The translations under genes and the position numbers were made by a program. From the NCBI GenBank assembly GCA_025174535.1, contig JALBUN010000001.1, positions 3,720,001 to 3,784,000 of the forward strand: a DNA stretch of 64,000 bases. Direction: 5' to 3'. Under the pieces are notes generated by a model, which was not told the DNA's origin, searched no databases, and saw only the letters and a program-made list of their open reading frames with translations. Below, one piece after another: positions 54,905-64,000 of the stretch; position 1 is the stretch's first letter, and each line of letters opens with the position of its first letter. Source of the stretch: Cantharellus purpuraceus (lineage: Eukaryota; Basidiomycota; Agaricomycetes; Cantharellales; Hydnaceae).

Positions 54905-57900
54905 TAAGCAGTCCTATAGCCTCTGTACGGGCTGAGGGCTGTGTTGGTACTCCCCATATGACAGATGAGGTCCGCCTGAACGCATCCGCTCTTTTCCACT
55001 CCAACTCCCTTACCCTCCTCGTCCACTCCGACTCCATTCCCAATACCGCTATTCAAGCATTAATTGACTCCGGTTCTACTCACAGTTTCCTTGATTCCTC
55101 TTTTTCTGATTTACATAAACTCCATACATACACCATAACTCCGATACCACTCCGATTATTTGATGGCACTACTAATGCTGTTATTTCATGAGCTATAGAT
55201 CTGTCTATCCGTTTTTCTGTCGGAGAAATCCAGAACCTTACATTCTATGTTACTCCGCTTGACTCCAGCTGTTCTGTGGTTCTCAGACATAACTGGCTCA
55301 CCCGCTACAATCCGTTGATTGACTAGGCATTGGGCCATATCACATTCCATTCTCCAGTACAGGCTGTGTCATCCCTGACGTCACCAGCAACTATAGGTGC
55401 GAAATTATCTTCCACCTCTGCTGACTCCGCTCTGATAGATGCTCCATCTACCCCTCCGTTTATATCAATGGTGGACGCTATGGTCTTCTCCAGACTAAGC
55501 AAGCTGGACGGTTCTCACACATTCCAGGTCCACCTCTCCGATCTGATATTCCTCGCCGCTCGTTCTGCCTGATCCACTCCACCGGACCTCTCTATGGTTC
55601 CCAAGGAGTATCATGAGTTTGCCAACATGTTCAGCAAGTCTAAAGCCGACTCCCTAGAACACCAACCATATGATCTCAAGATCGAACTGGATGACAACTC
55701 CACCCCTCCGCTTGGCCCTATCTACTCGCTATCACAAAAAGAGCTACTGGCTCTCTGAACATTCATAGACGAGAACTTGGCCACAGGCTTCATCCGCCCA
55801 TCCCTATCTCCTCATGGAGCTCTGGTCCTATTTGTCTGCAAAAAAGACGGATCACTCCATCTATGCATCAACTTCCATGGGCTCAACAAGATCACCAAGA
55901 AAGACCGATACCTGATACCCCACACAGCGGACCTACTCGAGAGTCCTCAAAAGGCTAAGATCTACTCCAAAATAGATCTCCGACATGCCTACCATCTAGT
56001 CCATATCCGAGAAGGCGACGAATGGAAAATGACCTTCCACACATGATATGGATCTTTCAAGTGGTGCGTCATGTCCTTCGGACTAACCAATGCTCCGGCT
56101 GCCTTCCAGAGGTTCATGAATGATACCTTCGCCAACCTCCTCGATGTGACCATCCTCGTTTACTTAGACGACATTCTGGTATATTCGGACAATGAAGAAA
56201 AACCTTGGACACATGTCCAAGAGGTACTCTGACATCTCCGAAAACATGGCCTCTTTGCCCGTGCTGACAAATGCAAATTCCACTCCAACTCGGTTGAATA
56301 CCTAGGCTATATCCTCTCCCCGGCAGGATTGACAATGTCCGATGACAAAATCAAAGCCATACAGGAATGGCCAGAACCCTGGAAAGTCAAGGACGTACAG
56401 TCCTTCCTCAGGTTTGCCAACTTCTACCGCCGCTTTATTCATGGCTACTCCAATATCACTGTTCCACTCACCCGACTCACTAGGAAGGGTATCCAATGGA
56501 ATTTCACTGACGAATGTAGACAGAGTTTTGAGACCTTGAAAAAGGCCTTTATTTCCGCTCCAATACTGACTCATTGGGTTCCAGACGTTCCTATCCTATT
56601 AGAGACCGACGCCTCCAACTATGCACTTGCCGCGATCCTGTCCATCATCTCTCCAGACGATGGACAAGTCCACCCGATCGCTTTTCACTCACGTACATTT
56701 ACGCCCCCCGAACTGAACTATGATGTCCATGACAAAGAGCTCCTTGCCATATATGAAGCCTTCCGGATATGGAGACACTACCTTGAGGGTCCCTCCGATC
56801 CGGTGGATGTCATAACGGAATACTTCTCCACAATGAAACTGCTCACCCAGAGACAGGTCCGATGGTCCAAATACCTATCTCAGTTCAATCTCATTATCCG
56901 TTTCCGTCCAGGTCGACTTGGAGCAAAGCCCGATGCATTAACTAGATGCTGGGACATCTACCCTAAAGAGGGGAGTAGCAACTATGCCACTGTAAACCCA
57001 CACAACTTTCGTCCTGTGTTCACTAACAAGCAGCTGGCATCGTCCCTACGAGCATCCACCCTCATGACTCCCACCCTCCGAGCTGTCACCATTATGGACA
57101 TTGACCAACTCTGCTCTGACATCCGCTCATCACTCCGATCAGATCCTGTTGCAGTTAAACACTTGGACAACCCTTCCGATCCAAAATGGTCACTTGACCC
57201 CGGAGGGCACCTCCGACACAACGGCTGGATATACATCCCTGACGCCAACGGCCTCCGACTCTGAATTTTGCAGTATTATCATGATCACCCGATCTCTGGC
57301 CACTTTGGGCAAAATCACACACAAGGATTAATCCGATGAGACTACGTATGGCCAAAAATGCAGGAATACATTCAACACTACTGTAACTCCTGTACCATGT
57401 GTATGTGCTCAAAATCGCAAAGGCACAAACCCTATGGAACGCTTAAGCAACTTCCGATCCCAGAGCAACCATGGAACCCCATCTCCATGGATTTCATAGA
57501 GAAGCTCCCCCCATCGCTCGGATATGACACCATACTCGTGGTTGTCGACAGGTTCACCAAACAGTCCCTATTCATTCTGACGCATGACACCATCACCTCC
57601 GCCTCACTAGCTAAATTGTTCGTTCTCCACGTATTCTCTAAACACGGAGTCCCATCGCATGTCATGTCCGATCGGGGCTCGGAGTTTGTATCCTCCTTCT
57701 TCTGCACATTAGGAAAGGCTCTCGACATGAAGCTTCATTTCACCTCCGGATACCACCCTGAAGGAGATGGACAAACAGAATGAATGAATCAGTCCCTGGA
57801 ACAATATCTCTGAATTTATTGTAACTATCAACAAGACAACTGGGCTGATCTACTTCCGATCGCAGAGTTTGCCTACAACAACGCTCCAAATGTGACTACC

Positions 57901-58566
57901 AGCATCTCTCCATTCTTTGCTAATAAAGGCTACCATCCAAACATCTCCGTCCACCCTGAAAAAGAACTTGCCTCCACCAAAGCCCGCCAATTCATAACTG
58001 ACCTCGATCAACTACACCAACATCTCCGAGAGACCATCTCTGATGCTCAGAAACAATATCAAGTCTCTGCAGACCGATGCCGCATTCCGGCTCCGGACCT
58101 GCAAATCGGAGACAAAGTATTCATTAAGGCCGAACACTTCCGGACCACCCGTCCATCGAAGAAACTCTCCAAGAAATACTTAGGTCCTTATGAGGTCATT
58201 GCTCACGCAGGCAGCAGGTCTTTCACCCTCCACCTCCCGGACCACTTCCGAGCAGTTCATCTGGTCTTCCATATATCAAAGCTCGAACCTGCCACTACAA
58301 ATGAGATCTCTGGTCACACGCAACCTCCACCTCCCCCGATCATCATCGAAGGAGACAATGGATATGAGATCTCGGAGATCCTGGACTCGAAGATCGACCG
58401 TCGATACAAGTGCAAGCTCCAGTACTTAGTCAAATGGACTGGATACGAAGGCACCGATGAAGAATCCTCATGGATCTCCACGTCCGAACTCGATCACGCA
58501 TCTGAATCCGTCTCCAACTTTCACTCCGCTTATCCAGACAAACCTCGCCCCCTTATGAATCTTTAA
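54901..58566 (+). pseudogene. pol: Pol of element A5 (protease, RT, RNase H, integrase, chromodomain)
   Basis: Single uninterrupted frame with ten premature stops: nine TGA and one TAG, which probably replaces a Trp codon. Protease ALIDSGSTHSFL (about 55055); [17 protein letters not shown] block and YLDD (about 56165); RNase H ETDASNYALAA (56605); integrase zinc region ending CNSCTMCMCSK (57385), core D (ISMDFIEKLP, 57485), D (SDRGSEF, 57670) and E (DGQTE, 57770); chromodomain 58360-58510 (YEISEILDSK, YLVKWTGYEGTDEESSW). True stop TAA 58564-58566. At DGQTE*MNQ the copy at 5594-7775 has arginine (CGA). Confidence 0.94.
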
Positions 58567-58713
58567 GTTCAATTACTAATGCTGATGCTATTATTTTGCA
58601 TCATCATTTTATTACAAGTCAAGGGAAATTGCATGCCTGCCCAAAAGCTCCGAAGGAATCACTCTGCCTCATTTTTCTCTGTTCCAAAATTTATAATCAT
58701 TTTCATTCTTATT

Positions 58714-60429
58714 TTATACATCACGTTTCCTTTTTCCCTTTCCCTTATCTACCTCAGGCTCCGTCTCCGACGCCATCTCCGACTCCTCATCACTCTCTAC
58801 ATCTGACACCCAATCCTTCTCATCTCCCATGTCCAAATCCTCGTCCAACGGGGCCATGAACTTCCGCAACCGACATAACTCAGCTGTCCAACGACCCTCC
58901 AGAACCTCCTTCCATTTCATCGTCCTCACCAAGTCTACTAACAACCCCTCCATCTGCCGAAGGTGCTCCAACTGCAGGTTAACCAGCCAGATAAGCTGGC
59001 CCATGGTGCTATTGGGCGCCGAAACGCGCCCCGTACCTGCACCGGTCGTCGCCCCTTCCGATCCGACGCCGCTACCCCTGGCTGCCACAGCACCCGTCTC
59101 CGTCTGCCTCTTTTTGGTCAGACAACCCTCTGATTCCTTCTCTGCCCCTCCTTGTACCACTAGTCAGGGCTTGACGCTCCAACTCCAGGGATCGAACTTC
59201 CCATCAATCCTACACCCTCCTTTCCAACCCCGACAATGATCGCAGGACCGAAGTTGGCGAGTTGGGCCGGTAGGCCACACACACTCCACACCTGCATCAC
59301 AACATAAGTCGCAAGTTACGCCGGGTCCGCCAAATGGCTCCATTGGAGCCAGAGCCTTGGGTAGTCCGCACCTTCTCGCTGCGGCCTCCAAGCGTTCCCT
59401 CTCCTCCTCCTTGTCCTGCTGTTCTGCCGCCGCCTTCTCCATCTCGCGCTTGCAAAGCTGGATTGCTGACCTCACGACACGCAGCTCCTTCTTACGGGTC
59501 GCTAACACGTGACTCTCCGCCTTGCACCATATGACCCTCCGGTCCGCCTCTCACTTCTCCATATCAGCACTCGGGTAGGCCTTCAATGAAAAGACCACGA
59601 CATCGAGATTCTTCTTGGTGGTAGCGGCATAGAGCTCCGCTCTTTTGCGAGCCTCGACTGCAGCTACCCAAGCCATCTCCTCATAGGAATCTGAAGTGGG
59701 ATCCGGCTCCGCATCCGTCCCAACATCCATGCCCGCCTCAGGCTCCGCATTCACACCGAGATCCACATTGGCATCAGGATCCGCCTCCACCTCCACCCTC
59801 TCCGTCTCCACCGCATCATCTTCCTCAGCTGCCCCCAACTTAAATAGGGGCCATGCCCGCAGACGTAACGGCGAGTCCTCCATAGTGACAGTCCTCGAAC
59901 AAGTCGTCTCCGTCCGTGTAATGGAGATGATGGCGACTTCTGGAGTCCCTGGCCATATTGGCACACTCGGACTTCCTGGGTGGCTGGTTCCCCCTGCCCC
60001 GGTCACCTCCTCCTCTACCTCCATGGCGGCCTCTAACTCGTGTGCCTGCTCCTCCACTTCTTTCAGTCTCACCTCCATCACTGCCGCAAGTTCCTTCACC
60101 ATGCGGGCCCTTTCGACTTTCGCTTCCTCCTCTTTCCTTCTCCATTCTGTTTTCGCCGCCTCTTTCTGCCGCTGCTCTTCCTCCTCCTTCCGTCTCTGTT
60201 CCGCCTCCTCCTCCTCCTTCCGTCTCCATTCTGCCTCCTCCTCCTCCTTCTGTCTCCATTCCACCTCCCCCTCCTCCTTCCGTTTCCGTTCCGCCTCCTC
60301 CTCCTCCTTCCATCTCCATTCTGCTTCCTCCTCCTCTTTCCGTTTCCGCTCCTCTTCCTCTTCCTTCTGTCAGGCCAAGAGCAACTGCTCCAGCTCGGCC
60401 ACGCTCATGCTTGCCAAAGGGTTTGACAT
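58714..60429 (-). pseudogene. Antisense accessory gene of element A5: coiled-coil + Zn2Cys6-like protein
   Basis: One frame of 571 codons on the strand opposite to gag and pol, between pol and the 3' LTR. Three TGA codons (60370-60372, 59551-59553 and near 59164) interrupt it, all explicable as former CGA. Layout: MSNPLASMSVAELEQLLLA; Glu/Lys/Arg coiled coil (to about residue 150); acidic linker; a second charged helix; then C-x2-C-x6-C (C373, C376, C383) and C-x2-C-x6-C (C396, C399, C406), the spacing of fungal Zn2Cys6 DNA-binding clusters; and a tail with an acidic run then KGKGKRKRDV. Family unknown to me. A role in transcription or chromatin targeting is inference only. Homologous remnants occur at 3750-5403, 9732-10450, 15667-17945 and 48301-51615. 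Confidence 0.85.
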
Positions 60430-60460
60430 TGTTGAGGATAAGACCTCAATCATGCCCCTC

Positions 60461-60468
60461 CTTTTATA
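60461..60468 (-). promoter_or_regulatory. TATA box of the antisense gene
   Basis: TATAAAAG on the minus strand, 32 nt upstream of ATG 60429. Conserved with the same spacing in copy A3 (17970-17977 relative to ATG 17945). Confidence 0.65.
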
Positions 60469-60570
60469 TGTCTCCAGACCCCCAGTATAACTCCGACCAC
60501 GCCCAATCGTCTCATCTATTCAATCCACGGACATGAGGCCTCAGGAGCTCGGCCTTAAATGGAGAGATAC

Positions 60571-61071
60571 TGTTATGACTATATTCATTAACACCCAGAT
60601 CCCCATCCGATCCCCTCAGATCCCCACGCATATGAAATCTATACTCCATTTGGAAACCGCTACGTCTCCATTTTCCTGTCCGATTGTCACCACCGATTCC
60701 GCCCATCCGTCTCTGGTTCCGATTGATGCATCAGCATCACCATCAGACTCGGACATACTCACGTAAGGCCGTCAGCCTCGGAGACCCATCACCGGAGTAA
60801 TTATTATTAGATTTCAAATATGTATTTAAGTTGCCTGACTGGGGACTTCATTCCCCAGTTCAAATATCAAATCACACCTAGCTCCTAAGTCCGATCCTAA
60901 CTCTCTAAGTCGTACTCCGTCTCTGAAATCTCAGACACCGGTAGTAGTGAGGGCGCAGCACATAAGCTGAAGCCAAGTCCCCGACCCCCACGATGTACTC
61001 CGACCCCAACCCAACCTCCAACCCAACCTCCGATCCAATCTCCGACCCCAAATCGGACCTAGTGCGTAACA
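60571..61071 (+). repeat. 3' LTR of element A5
   Basis: 501 bp, same termini as the 5' LTR, followed by TCTAG. Relative to the 5' LTR it lacks about 24 bp after CATCACCAT and part of the CCGACCCAACCT repeat tract. Confidence 0.95.
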
Positions 61072-61218
61072 TCTAGCCTCTAAGTACATTCCCCTCTTTT
61101 TGGAATATCTGGACCTCTAAGCATCCATGAACTCTAGACTCTGGAAGTCTTATTCATTCCCTACTGCTAAGAAATGTATTACCTTCCTGTGCATCGTCTG
61201 CATTGACCATTACAACAG

Positions 61219-63386
61219 TGTCGGTTCACTTATGGAATAGATCCTATAAGCCTGCGCACAATGGTCCTAGCAAACAGATGGTGTGTAACACAGTTGTTCA
61301 GCACTCCAAAGATCAATCAGGTCAAGGGGGTAGAGGTAGCCCTGAGTAACAGGAATAGTGCTCTGTGGTTGGATGAGGATGGGAGCAAAAGGTCGGTCTT
61401 GATGGCTGATTGTGCTCTGTGACTGGATGACAATGGGGAGCCCAGTTGGGAGGTACATGAAAGCTGGTTTCAGGAGATGCAACCTCTTGGTGGTGGAGGG
61501 AAATCTGATCGTTGAACCAAGGTGCTTTGCCTCAGTGTAGAGATGATGAATTGTGATATAGAGCATAGAGCGTAGACTTAGAGCATGGACTTTGACTTTA
61601 GAGCGTTGGCTGAAAACTTGTTGATTGATTCCAAAGGCGAAACTAGCACCCTTTTATATACAAATCCCCAGGGCACAATGACACAATATGAGGAGCAAAT
61701 GATGCAATATGATGCAAGAAATGCTGATCAAGCCTGCTGATGAACCATGTGAAGTTGAACTACTAATGGGGAAATCATGGAGAAATGAAGCGACAGATAG
61801 GGGTAATCTTTGTAAGAATAGGGGGTGATGAGTAATAAAAGAACCAAAAATAGAACAAGGATGAGTAAGTCGTGTATGAATGAATTAAAAGATGAAACAG
61901 GGGTGAGTCATATAAAAGAACAATAGAAATGTCCACCAATACCATCTTCTCTATGGTTCCAAAGGTAAATTGACCCTGAGTCACATGAGGACTTCAGTCA
62001 GCATCCCCAACAAATACTCCTTATTGTCTTAGTGATCTGTCTCCATATGGTATCCCATTCCAAGGGTATTCGGTCCCTTTGCCTGACACGATGTAACCTG
62101 AGTCGTATTGAAGTGGGAGGATAGGTCAGCGACGGCAACTGAAATTCTACCTCACGTTTGACTCTTCTATCCGTGTTACGATATAGAGGCAAAATGCTGA
62201 GGAATGTATATGGTTCAATGTGTTGAAAAAATTTCACCTTGCTGGGGGTGTGTGGAGAGTAGATTTCGAATAGAGACAGAGGGAGTGATGGGAACTGAAT
62301 ATATGCATAGTCGAATTGAAGATATACTTGAGTAGTATCTTCCTGCGAAGTTAGATGGGATTTGGCGTGATCTTCGTCTAGATATCGACAATTTAAGCAG
62401 GGATCAGGAGCAGATGACTCAAACGAGAGTAAATGCTTAATATAAAATCAACCAGTGGAGCTTAGGCTTTGCAAACTGGGATTCAATATATGTTGCAATA
62501 CTCTGGAATAGTATGCAAAAGATTGTAGAAATACGCATTCGTTCTGGAGTTATTCCAGAAACGAATAGTTCAGACACAGTCAACAAAAAACAGGTGAGAG
62601 AAAATTATCTGGTCCATTGCATATCTAGCTAGGCATGTTTTATACAAGATATGCATGCTAATAACTCGTGATAAAAGTTCTGTGTCATTTGAAACATGGG
62701 AAAGAAACTTGTGATAAAAACAAAATGGGGGGTGGAGCCAATAGAGGGAAAAATGACGAAATAAAATATAAAAGAAATATAGGAGAATGATCTGATGTGT
62801 GTGGAGCTTACAGGGGCTTCTCCTCTTCCCTCCTAACCATTTCCCCTCGCTTTCCTACCTCCCCCTCAACCTCCTGAGCCTCCTATGTGCTCCTATTCCT
62901 CCTATCCCCTCTGTTCCTCCTCTGTTCCCCTCTCCCCTAGAAGTCTGGCCTTCCAAATAACACAATGGAATTGTGAAAGAATATAGGATCGCCAATGGCA
63001 TAAGAGAGACATGGTGGGGATCTTGGACATTGAAAGAGTTTTGGAAGTATTTTGACACATGGAGGTGGCTTAACATGCCTGTGGAGCTCAGCATATTTTT
63101 GATAGTCCTCTGTGTCCAGAGACAAGTGTGACATATTATTAGAAGAGATGTTGGAGAGGGGAATAGAATTGGAAGCCATGTGAATGATGATGAAAGGATC
63201 GGTGTGAATAGAAGGCTGATAATGATCGATGGCAATGAAACACGAGTGACAATTGATGGCCAGAATTAGAGACTGAGGTGGAGAGGGAGTTGCGGCGCTA
63301 TTTAAAAGTTTGATATGAAAAGACGCTGGTGGAGTTGGACTGTCAGAGTGGTTTGATATACGTCCTCGATGTGTCCTGGCTCGTCA
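61219..63386 (-). mobile_element. Unit B (minus), interrupted by LTR C
   Basis: On the plus strand starts TGTCGGTTCAC and ends CTCGTCA. After removing the C LTR (62222-62962) and one duplicate it is about 1.42 kb. Left flank is LTR E, right flank is family A gag (CCGTGCAAGC), so the flanks do not match. The right flank is the same gag site hit by the copy at 11338-12732, in the other orientation. Confidence 0.8.
62222..62962 (-). repeat. Solo LTR of family C in unit B, TSD CAATG
   Basis: A 741-bp unit, reverse complement of 24531-25267. Perfect CAATG duplication at 62217-62221 and 62963-62967. Confidence 0.95.
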
Positions 63387-64000
63387 CCGTGCAAGCTCCA
63401 ACCATTCTTGGTGCGATGCTGGTTGAATTTCCACAACCACCCCAATGTGTTCACATCTGATCGGGCAAAGGTCACCTTTGCCATGTCCTATCTCAAGAGC
63501 ACCGCACTGGACTACTTCAAGCCAGCACTCATGGATGATTCTGATGACCTGATATGGTCAGAGGACTACTCCAACTTCATCTCTGAACTCTGGACCAATT
63601 TTGGTCCTTACAACGCCAAAGCTGATGCCGAGAATGAACTCAATTGACTTCAGATGAAGGAAAACCACAAGATCACAAAATACATTGTGAGTTTCCAGCA
63701 GCTAGCTCCAAAGGTCCAATGGGGCGATGCCACACTCCAACACCAATTTTACATTGGCCTCCCATCCCACATCAAGGACAAGATATCATGCATTGGTAAG
63801 CCAGATACTCTGGTTAACCTTTGCAAGCTCACCCAATCCATCGACACCCATTATTGGGAACGTCAATCCAAGGTCTCCCATGAAAATTCAGCTAACAACA
63901 AGTCAGACAAATCATCAGACAAGACCCTCAAGTCCAACAAGGGGTCCAATAAGAAGACCACCACCAACTCCGGCCAGAAGTCAAACACTGGTAATGCCAC
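63387..64000 (+). pseudogene. Gypsy family A gag fragment, runs off the window
   Basis: Plus-strand gag homologous to 54035-54645, including VTFAMSYLKSTALDYF and ITKYIVSFQQL. The TGA at about 63645 is at the same CGA-derived site as in A5. It continues past the window end. Confidence 0.85.

Larger units (their letters stand above)
53206..61071 (+). mobile_element. Element A5: best-preserved Gypsy family A chromovirus, TSD TCTAG
   Basis: A 7866-bp element with LTRs at 53206-53757 and 60571-61071 and perfect TCTAG duplication (53201-53205 and 61072-61076). Gene order: gag (+), pol (+), antisense gene (-). The LTRs differ mainly by a deletion of about 24 bp and a variable short-repeat tract. 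Across all three genes there are 15 premature stops (14 TGA, 1 TAG) and no internal frameshift. No tRNA-type primer site was recognised after the 5' LTR. Confidence 0.95.
52126..61218 (+). repeat. LTR E, interrupted by element A5 and truncated by unit B
   Basis: E sequence at 52126-53205 resumes at 61072 after element A5 and its TCTAG duplication, and ends at 61218 where unit B begins. Matches 43137-45287 (without its C' insertion). Confidence 0.88.

Noticed and set aside
53786..58566. TGA read as a sense codon (recoded genetic code or selenocysteine) in element A5
   Set aside because: Other copies show CGA at the same positions, TGA is absent from the host dehydrogenase frame, and the pattern fits CpG decay.
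59696..60490. Plus-strand Ser/Pro-rich open frames over the antisense gene
   Set aside because: They are the complementary strand of the Glu/Lys/Arg coiled-coil repeats (GAG/CTC codons), with no independent motifs or conservation.

Overview
The window looks like nuclear DNA of an agaricomycete (mushroom-forming basidiomycete). Evidence: introns of about 50 nt, a DUF6535 membrane domain (a family I associate with Agaricomycetes), an NAD-dependent mannitol-1-phosphate 5-dehydrogenase, and many chromodomain-bearing Ty3/Gypsy LTR elements. About 80% of the window is nested, decayed retroelement DNA. Two host genes sit in an island at about 28.6-40.4 kb: mannitol-1-phosphate 5-dehydrogenase (28635-29899, minus, two exons) and a very large DUF6535 + HEAT/ARM-repeat gene (30920-40350, minus), whose repeats are encoded by a long array of near-identical, symmetric 117-nt exons. 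Element names below are mine.

Left arm (1-20.25 kb): broken copies of Gypsy family A (gag, pol, and a third gene that runs antisense to pol), plus solo LTRs of families B, C', E, G and H and a MITE. Several insertions still show target duplications (TSDs): G at 4306-4573 (CAGAT), C' at 16743-17503, an A LTR at 13679-14193, and H nested in H at 18897-20103.

Element T (20254-27415) is a nearly complete Tf1/sushi-like chromovirus. Its two 362-bp LTRs differ at only 3 positions and it has a perfect 5-bp TSD (TGCAG). The primer-binding site is complementary to the predicted 5' end of its own mRNA, so self-priming is likely. A sense-strand third ORF with its own TATA box follows pol, and a solo LTR (family C) interrupts its integrase.

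Right arm (41.1-64 kb): solo LTRs C'', H, E, C', G and B; an unrecognised gag-like element at about 42.7-46.8 kb that is densely studded with perfect short hairpins; and the best-preserved family A element (A5, 53206-61071, TSD TCTAG) inserted in an E LTR. In A5, gag, pol and the antisense gene contain no internal frameshift. There are 15 premature stops, 14 of them TGA and mostly at CGA arginine codons, which points to CpG decay rather than random drift. Gag and pol are joined by a textbook -1 slippery heptamer.

The main points for a second look are: the antisense Zn2Cys6-like/coiled-coil gene present in every suitable family A copy; the one-exon-per-repeat HEAT array; the hairpin-studded element; and a small accessory protein shared by element T and the mobile 1.4-kb LTR B.
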